NCBI RefSeq assembly: GCF_002217395.1
Contig: NZ_MUHD01000022.1
Span: forward strand, 9,068-73,067
DNA from: Flavobacterium plurextorum
GTDB taxonomy: Bacteria > Bacteroidota > Bacteroidia > Flavobacteriales > Flavobacteriaceae
DNA: 64,000 nt
Reading direction: 5' to 3'
Shown here: positions 36,673-45,095 of the stretch, piece by piece
Layout of the letters: the number at the start of each line of letters is the position of its first letter
Numbering within the stretch: position 1 is the stretch's first letter
Made by a program: the position numbers and the translations under genes
Notes under the pieces: generated by a model
Told to the model about the DNA's origin: nothing
What the model saw: the letters and a program-made list of their open reading frames with translations, nothing else
Databases searched by the model: none

Positions 36673-36817
36673 TACAATTTATTTTTACGTTACACAGATC
36701 AAATATAAAAATATTCTTCATAATTCTGTATTAGGAATTTAACAAAAAAAATAGTAATAAGAAATTAACTAACTTATTTAAAAGCAATTGAACTATATTC
36801 TCAATAATTAAACCCAC

Positions 36818-36852
36818 AAAAAAGCCCTCCTCAAAAGAGGAAGGCTTTTTAA
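36818..36852 (-). terminator. Terminator of the second beta-barrel gene
   Basis: AAAAAGCC-CTCCTC pairs with GAGGA-AGGCTTTTT around AAAA, 30 nt past the stop codon at 36882, followed on the minus strand by a T-run. Confidence 0.8.
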
Positions 36853-36881
36853 ACTAACGAAATAATTTATTTAGAAACTAA

Positions 36882-37436
36882 TTAAAATTTATAGATTACT
36901 CCAAAACTTACATCTCTTAAGTCAGTACCAAAACCAAAATTGTTACTTTTATCAGCACCATGACCTCCATTATTGTTTACACTATATTCTAAACCAGCCC
37001 AAGTTGCTTCGATAGCAAAATGATTTGATAAGAAATAACTTAAACCTAATCCTACATTTGTTCCAATTTGATTTGTTTTAAAATCCCCTGCTTTAGTATT
37101 TGTAAAATCAAAACCAGCTTGACCAAAAACTGAAAACTGAGAAGCAGGAGTAAAATAATATCTACCAAAAGCTCCAGCTGTAAATGCATTAGTTTTATCG
37201 TCACCAATCTTATTTGAACCAAAACCTAATTTTGCTCCAATAGCAATGTTTTCAGATACAAAATAACCTACTTTTGGCTCAATTTCAAATCCGCTAGCTT
37301 TAGCATCACCCGTTTTTGTAGAACCTACAGTTAAAGCTCCAGAAATAAAAGCATCTCCTTTAGCAAATCCACCAGTTTGTGCATTAGCAAATGCAAAACC
37401 AAATACTGCAACAGCAGTTAAAATAACTTTTTTCAT
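36882..37436 (-). CDS. Outer-membrane beta-barrel protein
   Basis: A 184-residue exported beta-barrel of the OmpW/OprF-like small-barrel type. The signal peptide (about 1-20) ends FANAQ. The mature chain consists of paired hairpins rich in Gly and aromatic residues (GFEIEPKVGYFVSENIAIGAKLG, GRYYFTPASQFSVFGQAG), and ends in VSFGVIYKF with terminal Phe. It carries several lysine/aspartate-rich loops. It is separate in sequence from its two barrel neighbours, though of similar size. A minus-strand TAATTTTG at 37461-37468 is a possible -7 box. Confidence 0.88.
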   Translation of the reverse strand: MKKVILTAVAVFGFAFANAQTGGFAKGDAFISGALTVGSTKTGDAKASGFEIEPKVGYFVSENIAIGAKLGFGSNKIGDDKTNAFTAGAFGRYYFTPASQFSVFGQAGFDFTNTKAGDFKTNQIGTNVGLGLSYFLSNHFAIEATWAGLEYSVNNNGGHGADKSNNFGFGTDLRDVSFGVIYKF

Positions 37437-37716
37437 AATTTATTTTTTTATTACGGAATACAAAATTAAGATTACACTTACTAAAATACGTCCACAATAA
37501 GGCATTAAAACATCAAAATAAGACAGAATTAGATTACAAACAAATGATTGGTTTCCAAATAATTAGAAGAAAACACAGGTGTAAAACAGCTTAAAAAGCT
37601 AAAAAAAGTGTGAATTTTAATAATTTTATAAAGCTTGATGTAAAGCAATAAATTGAAAATAATGTAGTTTTGACTTTTAAATAACAATTAAACACAAAAC
37701 CCCTAAAAACATTTTT

Positions 37717-38277
37717 ATGAAAAAAATACTTTTAGCAGCTGTATTGTTCTTAGCAACATCAGCAACCATTCAAGCACAATTATTACAAATTGGAGTAAAA
37801 GCCGGTGTTAACTTTGCAAGCCAAACTGGAGATGCAAGTCTAAACGGTGTAGCTTTTGATAAAGAAGGTATCACAAGCTATCATGCTGGTCTTGTTGCAG
37901 AAGTTAAATTACTAGAAAAATTCTCTATTCAACCAGAGCTTTTATATTCAACTCAAGGTGCTACATACAAAAATGCAGTTAAAGAATTTAAAAATGAACT
38001 TGGATACCTAGCTATTCCTGTAATGGCAAAATTCTACCTAACTAAATCAGTTAGTTTAGAACTTGGTCCACAAGCTTCATTCTTATTAAGCAACAAAAAA
38101 GAGTTTGATGCTGAAGACCCAAAAACTTTTGATTTTGCTGTTAATGCTGGATTAGGCTTAAAAGTAACTAAAAGTATTTTTGTTCAAGCTCGTTACGGAC
38201 TAGGACTAACAGAAGTTTCAACAAAAGCTGATGTAAAAAATTCAACAGTTCAACTTTCTGCTGGATTCATGTTCTAA
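37717..38277 (+). CDS. Outer-membrane beta-barrel protein (porin family)
   Basis: A 186-residue exported barrel of the same family as the 36091-36672 gene. The signal peptide is about 1-20 (TIQAQ), the start is LLQIGVKAGVNFASQTG, an internal EKFSIQPELLYSTQG matches the corresponding strand of the other copy almost residue for residue, and it ends VQLSAGFMF. The pair faces away from each other (divergent), with a non-homologous barrel between. A TAGTTTTG -7-like box lies at 37665-37672. The duplicated family suggests diversification of surface barrels. Confidence 0.9.
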   Translation: MKKILLAAVLFLATSATIQAQLLQIGVKAGVNFASQTGDASLNGVAFDKEGITSYHAGLVAEVKLLEKFSIQPELLYSTQGATYKNAVKEFKNELGYLAIPVMAKFYLTKSVSLELGPQASFLLSNKKEFDAEDPKTFDFAVNAGLGLKVTKSIFVQARYGLGLTEVSTKADVKNSTVQLSAGFMF

Positions 38278-38299
38278 AAAGAATATCACATAGTTTTAC

Positions 38300-38335
38300 A
38301 AAAACCGTTCTATTAATTAGAACGGTTTTTTTATT
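38300..38335 (+). terminator. Terminator after the third beta-barrel gene
   Basis: AAAAACCGTTCTA and TAGAACGGTTTTT pair with a T-rich tail, 23 nt after the stop codon. Confidence 0.9.
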
Positions 38336-38410
38336 TTTACACTTTAGTGAAGTGCTTTCAATAAAATTCAAAATGAGCTTACATCACTTATAATTAAAAT
38401 CAAATTACTT

Positions 38411-38824
38411 ATGAAAATCTGCATTATCAACGGACCCAATTTGAATCTTTTAGGAAAAAGAGAACCTGAAGTTTATGGAAGCCAAACTTTTGAAGATTAT
38501 TTTGAAACGTTGAAACAAAAATTTCCAAGTATCGATCTTTCTTATTACCAAAGCAATATTGAAGGTGAATTGATTGGTAAAATTCAAGAATGCGGTTTTA
38601 CTTTTGATGGAATTATTTTAAATGCAGGAGCATATACTCACACTTCTATAGGTTTAGGCGATGCGATGAAAGCGGTTACAACACCAGTAATCGAAGTACA
38701 TATTTCAAATACTTATGCTCGCGAAAGTTTCAGACATCAGTCTTATTTGTCTGGAAATGCAAAAGGTGTAATTTTAGGTTTTGGTCTAAAAAGTTACGAG
38801 TTAGCCATTCAATCTTTCTTGTAA
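38411..38824 (+). CDS. aroQ: 3-dehydroquinate dehydratase, type II
   Basis: A 137-residue cytoplasmic enzyme converting 3-dehydroquinate to 3-dehydroshikimate in aromatic amino acid synthesis. The type II signature NGPNLNLLGKREPEVYG is at the N-terminus; the catalytic Tyr is in that motif (Tyr23) and the His in EVHISN (about His96). It is a few residues shorter than the ~146 common elsewhere. It forms a dodecamer in known members. Downstream gene is on the same strand after 70 nt. Confidence 0.97.
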   Translation: MKICIINGPNLNLLGKREPEVYGSQTFEDYFETLKQKFPSIDLSYYQSNIEGELIGKIQECGFTFDGIILNAGAYTHTSIGLGDAMKAVTTPVIEVHISNTYARESFRHQSYLSGNAKGVILGFGLKSYELAIQSFL

Positions 38825-38869
38825 GTCTTTTTTTAACAATTTTTTAATAAGCTCATTTTTAACTTATTC

Positions 38870-38877
38870 TATTTTTG
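38870..38877 (+). promoter_or_regulatory. -7 element of the DUF5686 gene
   Basis: TATTTTTG fits TAnnTTTG, 17 nt before the ATG, which would give a very short or nearly leaderless transcript. No TTG at 19 nt. Confidence 0.45.
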
Positions 38878-38894
38878 CGAGAGAAACCACTCTC

Positions 38895-41384
38895 ATGAAA
38901 AACTTTACTGTACTCGCCTTTTTAATTTTTTCAATTTCCAATTTTGCCCAAATCAAAGGGACAATAACTGATCTAAAAGGAAACCCGCTGCCTTTCGTTT
39001 CTGTTTTTGAGGAGAACACTTATACCAGTACCACTTCAAATGAGCAGGGAAAATACCAGCTTAATGTAAAAGAAATTGGTAAAAACAAAATCACCTTTCA
39101 ATATTTAGGTTTTAAAACCCAAAAGCTAACTGTTGCTTCTGATTCTAAAACGTTGACTTTAGATGTAAAACTCGACGAAGAAAATTTTGAACTCAATGAG
39201 GTTGTAATTAATCCAAAAGATAACCCTGCAAATGCCATTATAAAAAGCGCCATTGCAAACAAAAAAAGCAACTCTGATAAAACGGCTCGTTATACCGCTG
39301 ATTTCTATTCGAAAGGAATGTTTAAAATAAAAGATCTTCCAAAGAAAATAATGGGCATGAAAGTCGATATCGGTGACGAAATGGCTTCAAATTTAGACTC
39401 GACCGGAACTGGTATTTTATATTTATCAGAAACTATTTCTAAGATTTCTTTTGAGAAACCTGGAAAACTAAAAGAGAAAATCATTGCTTCTAAAATTTCA
39501 GGAAATAATAACGGATTCAGTTATAACACAGCAACTTTATCTACTTATGATTTCTATGATAACACATTAGAATTCAATATTAATCTTATCTCTCCTATCG
39601 CCGATAATGCTTTCAATTACTACAAATACAAACTTGAAGGAACTTTTTTTGACGATAACAATCAACAGATTAACAAAATAAAGGTAACACCAAAACGTGA
39701 TAAAGAACCCGTTTTTGAAGGCTACATATATATAGTTGATGATAGTTTTGCGATTTATGCTGTAGACTTAGACATAAAAGGCTACAGAATGAAAAATGAA
39801 TTCACCGACGTAATGAATCTAAAACAGAGTTTCAGTTATAATGTCAAAAATAAAATCTGGTCAAAAAACGCGCAAACTCTTTCTTTTAATGCCGGTGCTT
39901 TTGGCGTAAAGTTCTCTGGAAAATTCAATTATGTTTATTCGAATTATGAATTTCCAGCTTCTTTTGAAAAGAAAACTTTTGGAAATGAAATTGTAGCATT
40001 TGAAGCTGATGCGAATAAAAAAGATGATGCTTTTTGGAATCAAATACGTCCAATTCCTTTGACGATTGAAGAAAGTAATGATTATATTAAAAAAGACAGT
40101 TTACAAACCATCAGAAAGTCTCAAAAATATACTGATTCTGTAGATGCTAAAAACAATAAGTTTAAAATCTGGGATGTAATAATGGGTTATGACTATAAAA
40201 ACACTTTCAAAAAACACTCGTTTGAGTATAAAGGCTTATTGAACCTAAGTTCTTTAAGTTTTAATACTGTTCAAGGTTTTAATCTAGATTCTGGTTTTTC
40301 ATTTAAAAAATGGAATGAAGAAACGGGGAAGAATACATCGATAAGCACCACTTTTAATTATGGCTTTTCTGATGAACGTTTTCGTGTTACAGGTCAATTC
40401 AGCCATCGCTTTAACAACATAAACCATGCGACAATCTGGGCTTCCGCAGGAACAAAAACTGCTCAATTTAATAGTGCTGAACCTATCAGTAATTTTGTCA
40501 ATTCAATAAGTTCCTTGTTTTTCAAAGACAATTATATGAAATTGTACAACTTAGAATTTGCACAAATTAATTATGGACAGGATATTGCAAATGGAATAAA
40601 TTTAAATGCTAAGATTGGCTACGAACAGCGAAAACCTCTTTTTAATACTACTGATTATTCTTTCTTTAAAAGAGATGATATTTATACGTCAAATAATCCA
40701 CTGGCGCCAAACGATTTTATAACGCCGGCATTTGATCAGCATCATTTGTTTAAAACAGCTTTGACTGCACGTATTAACTTTGGAAACAAATACATTTCGA
40801 GACCTGACGGACGATATAACTTTAAAAACGAAAAATATCCTACTGTATTTTTAGCTTTTGAAAAAGCATTTGCTGCAAGCGAGAAGAAGTATGAATTTGA
40901 AAGAATCGGCGCTTCTGTTCAATATGATCTTTCTTTAAACAATAAAGGCGTTTTAGGAATGAACTTTAGAGCAGGTAAATTTTTCAATGCCGAAAACATC
41001 TCCTTTATAGATTACAGACATTTTAACGGAAACCAAACGCACATTGGAACCAGCGACCGTTATTTGAATGTTTTTAATTTAATGCCATACTACACTAACA
41101 GTACAAATGACAGTTATTTTGAAATGCACTTAGAGCACAATGATATGGGTTTTATAACCAATAAAATTCCGTTGATTAATTTATTAAAATCAACTATGAA
41201 TCTAGGATTTCATTCACTGGCAATTCCTGACAGAAAACCTTATACTGAATTTACCGTTGGTTTGGATAATCTAGGTTTCGGAAAATTCAAAATATTCAGA
41301 GTAGACTATGTACATTCCTATCAAGGAGGAATTCAGCAAAATGGAGTTGTTTTCGGGCTGAAGATTTTGAATGTGTTAGATTAA
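38895..41384 (+). CDS. DUF5686 outer-membrane protein with carboxypeptidase-regulatory-like domain
   Basis: An 829-residue exported protein. After the signal peptide (about 1-18, ending FAQ), residues 19-100 form a CarboxypepD-reg-like domain (IKGTITDLKGNPLPFVSVFEENT). The rest matches the DUF5686 family: a periplasmic region and then a C-terminal barrel, ending GVVFGLKILNVLD. It looks like a TonB-receptor relative but lacks a plug with the GxxVRGG motif, so it is probably not a classic TonB-dependent transporter. Role unknown. Confidence 0.88.
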   Translation: MKNFTVLAFLIFSISNFAQIKGTITDLKGNPLPFVSVFEENTYTSTTSNEQGKYQLNVKEIGKNKITFQYLGFKTQKLTVASDSKTLTLDVKLDEENFELNEVVINPKDNPANAIIKSAIANKKSNSDKTARYTADFYSKGMFKIKDLPKKIMGMKVDIGDEMASNLDSTGTGILYLSETISKISFEKPGKLKEKIIASKISGNNNGFSYNTATLSTYDFYDNTLEFNINLISPIADNAFNYYKYKLEGTFFDDNNQQINKIKVTPKRDKEPVFEGYIYIVDDSFAIYAVDLDIKGYRMKNEFTDVMNLKQSFSYNVKNKIWSKNAQTLSFNAGAFGVKFSGKFNYVYSNYEFPASFEKKTFGNEIVAFEADANKKDDAFWNQIRPIPLTIEESNDYIKKDSLQTIRKSQKYTDSVDAKNNKFKIWDVIMGYDYKNTFKKHSFEYKGLLNLSSLSFNTVQGFNLDSGFSFKKWNEETGKNTSISTTFNYGFSDERFRVTGQFSHRFNNINHATIWASAGTKTAQFNSAEPISNFVNSISSLFFKDNYMKLYNLEFAQINYGQDIANGINLNAKIGYEQRKPLFNTTDYSFFKRDDIYTSNNPLAPNDFITPAFDQHHLFKTALTARINFGNKYISRPDGRYNFKNEKYPTVFLAFEKAFAASEKKYEFERIGASVQYDLSLNNKGVLGMNFRAGKFFNAENISFIDYRHFNGNQTHIGTSDRYLNVFNLMPYYTNSTNDSYFEMHLEHNDMGFITNKIPLINLLKSTMNLGFHSLAIPDRKPYTEFTVGLDNLGFGKFKIFRVDYVHSYQGGIQQNGVVFGLKILNVLD

Positions 41385-41391
41385 AAGAGTT

Positions 41392-41465
41392 CCTAAGATA
41401 CTAAGGTTCTAAGATGCTAAGTTTTTTTCTCAGCACCTTAGAACCTTAGTCCCTTTCAATCTCAG
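41392..41465. repeat. 8-nt-phased CTAAG/CTTAG repeat, head-to-head arms
   Basis: Left arm: TAAGATAC, TAAGGTTC, TAAGATGC, TAAG at exact 8-nt steps (41392-41421). Then a seven-T run, then CTCAGCAC, CTTAGAAC, CTTAGTCC, CTTTCAAT, CTCAG (41429-41465). The arms are inverted copies and can fold together. They fill the gap between two convergent genes. Confidence 0.8.
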
Positions 41466-41468
41466 AAA

Positions 41469-42344
41469 TCAGTGATAATCATCTGGTTCGATATGAATCA
41501 GAACATTTCCTAATTGAGGAATTTTTTCTTTTAAGGTATCTTGTAATTTATGGGATAAATCGTGACCTTCTTTAACTGATATTTTTGCTGATACTATGGC
41601 ATGAAGATCGACGTGATATTTCATTCCGGCTTTACGAATAAAGCATTTTTCGGTTCCTAAGATTCCAACAACGGTTAATGATTTTATTCTGATTTCTTCT
41701 ACCAAATCATCATTTAGATTCTCATCCATGATTTCGCCTAATGCTGGTCTAAAAATTTTATAACTGTTATAAAGTATAAAAAATGCAGCAAAAAGTGCTG
41801 CCCAATCATCTGCAGATTCGTAGCCTTTTCCCATAAACAGGGCAATCGAAATCCCAACAAATGCGGCTACAGAAGTTATAGCGTCACTGCGATGATGCCA
41901 AGCATCTGCCGCTAAAGCAGAACTATTTGTTTGTTTACTGCGTTTCATTACTAATCGAAACGAATATTCTTTCCAAACAATAATTGCTCCCAAAACATAC
42001 AATGTCCATGATTTAGGCAAATCGTGCGGTGTTTGAATATTAGCAATACTTTCGTAACCAATAATAGTTGCTGATGTAATTAAAAATCCAACAACCAAAA
42101 ATGTAATTAAAGGTTCGGCACGACCATGACCATATGGATGATTTTCATCTGCAGGTTTATTAGAATACTTTATTCCGAATAAAACCAGACAAGACGAGAA
42201 TATATCCGTTGTCGATTCGATCGCATCTGCAATCAAGGCATATGAATTGCCAAAAAAACCTGCGAGACCTTTTATAAGGGCCAGGCAGGTATTTCCAACT
42301 ATACTAAAGATAGTAGCTTTTACAGCTTTTTGTTCATTTGTCAT
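41469..42344 (-). CDS. Cation diffusion facilitator transporter
   Basis: A 291-residue inner-membrane exporter of divalent metals such as zinc, cobalt, iron or manganese, driven by proton antiport. Six membrane helices lie in residues 10-200. Two pairs of metal-binding Asp/His residues are visible: DAIESTTD (about 39-46) in helix 2 and DAWHHRSD (about 146-153) in helix 5. The histidine in the latter suggests zinc as one substrate. The C-terminal ~85 residues are the cytoplasmic ferredoxin-like domain, ending HIEPDDYH. Metal specificity is not certain. Confidence 0.92.
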   Translation of the reverse strand: MTNEQKAVKATIFSIVGNTCLALIKGLAGFFGNSYALIADAIESTTDIFSSCLVLFGIKYSNKPADENHPYGHGRAEPLITFLVVGFLITSATIIGYESIANIQTPHDLPKSWTLYVLGAIIVWKEYSFRLVMKRSKQTNSSALAADAWHHRSDAITSVAAFVGISIALFMGKGYESADDWAALFAAFFILYNSYKIFRPALGEIMDENLNDDLVEEIRIKSLTVVGILGTEKCFIRKAGMKYHVDLHAIVSAKISVKEGHDLSHKLQDTLKEKIPQLGNVLIHIEPDDYH

Positions 42345-42396
42345 TTAGACTATTTTTTTTCACCGCGAATTACATAAATTCACGGCGAATATTTTC

Positions 42397-43707
42397 TTAC
42401 GCTCTCACAATTTTTGCTCCAATTGCTCTCAAACGCTCATCGATACGCTCGTATCCGCGATCAATTTGTTCAATATTTTGAATTGTACTTGTTCCTTTTG
42501 CAGAAAGAGCTGCTATCAACAATGAAATTCCTGCACGAATATCAGGAGACGACATTGTTGTTGCTTTTAATTGAGATTCAAAATTATGTCCCATAACCAC
42601 AGCTCTGTGCGGATCACATAACATAATTTTTGCTCCCATATCGATTAATTTATCTACGAAAAACAAACGGCTTTCGAACATTTTTTGATGAATTAAAACG
42701 TCTCCTTTTGCTTGTGTTGCCACAACTAAAACGATACTTAACAAGTCTGGTGTAAATCCTGGCCAAGGCGCATCAGCAATTGTTAGGATTGAACCGTCGA
42801 TATCCGTTTTTACTTCATATCCATCTTTGTGAGCAGGAATATAAATATCGTCGTTGCGTTTTTCAATTGTAATTCCAAGTTTTCTGAATGTATTTGGAAT
42901 CAAACCTAAATTTTCCCAGCTTACATTTTTAATCGTGATTTCGCTTTTTGTCATAGCCGCAAGACCAATCCAAGAACCAATTTCGATCATATCAGGCAAA
43001 ATTCTATGCTCGCATCCGCCAAGGCTTTCAACACCTTCGATAGTCAATAAATTAGATCCAACTCCAGTAATCTTAGCTCCCATCGAATTCAACATTTTAC
43101 ACAATTGCTGTAAATATGGTTCGCATGCTGCGTTGTAAACTGTAGTTGTTCCTTTAGCTAAAACTGCAGCCATTACTATATTTGCAGTTCCTGTTACAGA
43201 CGCTTCGTCCAATAACATATCTGTTCCAGTAAGACCTTCTGGAGCTTCTACTCCGTAAAAATGATCTTCTCTGTTATATCTAAATTTTGCTCCAAGATTG
43301 ATAAACCCTTCAAAGTGTGTATCTAATCTACGACGCCCAATTTTATCTCCTCCCGGTTTAGGAATATATCCTTTTCCGAAACGAGCCAAAAGAGGCCCAA
43401 CAATCATAATAGAACCACGTAAAGCTCCGCCTTCTTTTTTGAAAGCTTCAGTTTCTAAATATCCAACATTAACCTCATCTGCTTGAAAAGTGATTGATCC
43501 TGGTTCGTTACGTTGAATTTTCACCCCTAAATTACCCAACAATGTGATTAATTTATTGATATCTATAATATCAGGAATATTATTAATTTTTACTTTCTCT
43601 CCTGTTAGAAGCACGGCACATAAAATTTGTAACGCCTCATTCTTTGCTCCTTGTGGAGTGATTTCTCCTTTTAAAGGAGTTCCTCCTTCGATTTTAAAAA
43701 TTCCCAT
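42397..43707 (-). CDS. murA: UDP-N-acetylglucosamine 1-carboxyvinyltransferase with Asp at the fosfomycin site
   Basis: A 436-residue cytoplasmic enzyme that transfers enolpyruvate from PEP to UDP-GlcNAc, the first committed step of peptidoglycan synthesis. The N-terminal loop GEITPQGAKNEALQILCAVLL and the conserved MIVGPLLARFG (101-111) are clear. In the flexible active loop, the usual PGGCTIG reads PGGDKIG, so Asp121 replaces the cysteine that fosfomycin alkylates. Such Cys-to-Asp enzymes (as in Mycobacterium and Chlamydia) stay active and are fosfomycin-resistant. It forms a minus-strand group with DUF4290 and DUF493 genes. Confidence 0.97.
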   Translation of the reverse strand: MGIFKIEGGTPLKGEITPQGAKNEALQILCAVLLTGEKVKINNIPDIIDINKLITLLGNLGVKIQRNEPGSITFQADEVNVGYLETEAFKKEGGALRGSIMIVGPLLARFGKGYIPKPGGDKIGRRRLDTHFEGFINLGAKFRYNREDHFYGVEAPEGLTGTDMLLDEASVTGTANIVMAAVLAKGTTTVYNAACEPYLQQLCKMLNSMGAKITGVGSNLLTIEGVESLGGCEHRILPDMIEIGSWIGLAAMTKSEITIKNVSWENLGLIPNTFRKLGITIEKRNDDIYIPAHKDGYEVKTDIDGSILTIADAPWPGFTPDLLSIVLVVATQAKGDVLIHQKMFESRLFFVDKLIDMGAKIMLCDPHRAVVMGHNFESQLKATTMSSPDIRAGISLLIAALSAKGTSTIQNIEQIDRGYERIDERLRAIGAKIVRA

Positions 43708-43718
43708 AGATTTTTTTT

Positions 43719-43797
43719 AAGGTCCAAAGGTTCTTAGATTCTCAGGTTCTAAGGTAAAATCTTAGCAACTTAGTCCCTTAGCATCTCAGCCCTTTTT
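43719..43797. repeat. 8-nt-phased CTAAG/CTTAG repeat array
   Basis: Octamers AAGGTCCA, AAGGTTCT, TAGATTCT, CAGGTTCT run into AAGGTAAAAT, then CTTAGCAA, CTTAGTCC, CTTAGCAT, CTCAGCCC in the opposite sense. It fills the whole gap between the murA start and the DUF4290 stop, which are on the same strand. Confidence 0.8.
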
Positions 43798-44517
43798 TTA
43801 TTTCTGATTATTATTTTTTTGAAAGGTCTTTTGTTTACCTCCTTTATTGTTTTTGTTGTTTTGAATTTTTGGTTGTCCGGCTGGTGTAATCTTATTTGAA
43901 ACACGTTTATTAGTACGCATCAAATCTGTGGTGTTCAACAATTCTTCTGTACTGTGAAGCAGGTTTATTTTCCCTCCCGACAATTCATACAAATGCTCAA
44001 AAATCACATCATCTTTTACAGTGTCTTTGTTCCAGCTCAAAAATGATTTTTTCATGTGGTTGGCAATTACCATAACCAATGCATTTTTCATTTCGCCTTC
44101 CTCCCATTTATTGGCAACATCAATCATATATTTGATGTTGTTTCCATAAAATCTGTATTTAGGAAAGTTTTGCGGATATTGTAAAACATCTGGTTTTAAC
44201 TGCAATACATCTCTTGATGGAATTGGATACGGAGATTCTACATTCAATTTAAAATCAGACATAATAAACAGCTGATCCCATAATTTATGCTGAAAATCCG
44301 GCACATCACGCAAATGAGGATTTAAGCTTCCCATAACCTGAATGATATATTTCGCAGCTTTGTTGCGCGTTTCATCATCTTCAATTGCAGTAGCCTGATC
44401 GATCAGTTTTTGTAAATGACGACCATATTCTGGAATAATTAATCGTTGTCTTTCAGAATTGTATTCTAAATTAAAAACAACATCATTCGCGACTTCTTTT
44501 TTATATTTTTCGTTCAT
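43798..44517 (-). CDS. DUF4290 family protein
   Basis: A 239-residue cytoplasmic protein of the Bacteroidota-specific DUF4290 family, function unknown. The N-terminal part (FNLEYNSERQRLIIPEYGRHLQKLIDQA) and IMSDFKLNVESPYPIPSRD are characteristic. The C-terminal ~40 residues are a low-complexity basic Asn/Lys/Gln-rich tail. It lies 3 nt after the DUF493 gene and before murA on the same strand, so a shared role around cell-wall synthesis is possible; this is inference from order only. Confidence 0.88.
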   Translation of the reverse strand: MNEKYKKEVANDVVFNLEYNSERQRLIIPEYGRHLQKLIDQATAIEDDETRNKAAKYIIQVMGSLNPHLRDVPDFQHKLWDQLFIMSDFKLNVESPYPIPSRDVLQLKPDVLQYPQNFPKYRFYGNNIKYMIDVANKWEEGEMKNALVMVIANHMKKSFLSWNKDTVKDDVIFEHLYELSGGKINLLHSTEELLNTTDLMRTNKRVSNKITPAGQPKIQNNKNNKGGKQKTFQKNNNQK

Positions 44518-44520
44518 AAG

Positions 44521-44817
44521 TTATAATGAAACAATACCTTCTATTGTAGAAACTTCTTTGTATTTAACAATTACAGCATCAGAACTGTGCATGGTAACAT
44601 CTACAGAAACACTGGTAAACTTACCAGTTTTAGATTTTGTTGTTTTAATAACAGCGCCCATAGCATCAAAAGCTTTTTCAACACGCTCCACATTGTCTGC
44701 TAGAGTTGGCACAATAAATTTATACAAATATTCTGCAGGCCAAGTGTTTGCGTTATCAAGTTCGACTTTTAATCTTTCGTAAAATTCCGCTGTTTTTTTT
44801 TCTTTATCGTTCTCCAT
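44521..44817 (-). CDS. DUF493 (YbeD-like) protein
   Basis: A 98-residue small cytoplasmic protein of the DUF493/YbeD family, an ACT-like ferredoxin fold. The motif TKSKTGKFTSVSVDVTMHSSDAVIVKYKEVS is typical. The family's role is unclear; YbeD is encoded near lipB in E. coli, but no lipoate gene is next to this one. It begins a same-strand group with DUF4290 and murA. A TATATTTG box on the minus strand lies at 44837-44844, 20 nt before the ATG. Confidence 0.85.
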   Translation of the reverse strand: MENDKEKKTAEFYERLKVELDNANTWPAEYLYKFIVPTLADNVERVEKAFDAMGAVIKTTKSKTGKFTSVSVDVTMHSSDAVIVKYKEVSTIEGIVSL

Positions 44818-44836
44818 TCGTAATTAAAAATAAACG

Positions 44837-44844
44837 CAAATATA
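44837..44844 (-). promoter_or_regulatory. -7 element of the DUF493-DUF4290 group
   Basis: Minus-strand TATATTTG, 20 nt before the ATG of the DUF493 gene. No TTG at the 19-nt distance. Confidence 0.55.
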
Positions 44845-45003
44845 CGATTTTTGAATTTAGATTTCTGAGTTTAGATTTTAGATTTTTTCTATTGAAAAGA
44901 TAACTATTTTTTTGCCACAAATTTCACGAATTTACACTAATTATACTGCTGTAAATTTCTTTATTAAATTTTACTAAAATTTTGATTTCTTTTAAGATTT
45001 AAA

Positions 45004-45035
45004 TTGGCAAAATTCGTGACAAACCTTTATATTTG
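45004..45035 (+). promoter_or_regulatory. Promoter of the esterase-like hydrolase gene (TTG-N21-TATATTTG)
   Basis: TTG (45004-45006) and TATATTTG (45028-45035) with a 21-nt spacer. The open frame runs upstream to a TTG inside this -7 box, which therefore cannot be the start codon. A CCCGATA-family palindrome lies in the leader at about 45057-45076. Confidence 0.7.
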
Positions 45036-45095
45036 GAATACCTTGCAACTCTGCTTCCGATAACTATCGGGATTGCGAGATTAAAACAAATTACA

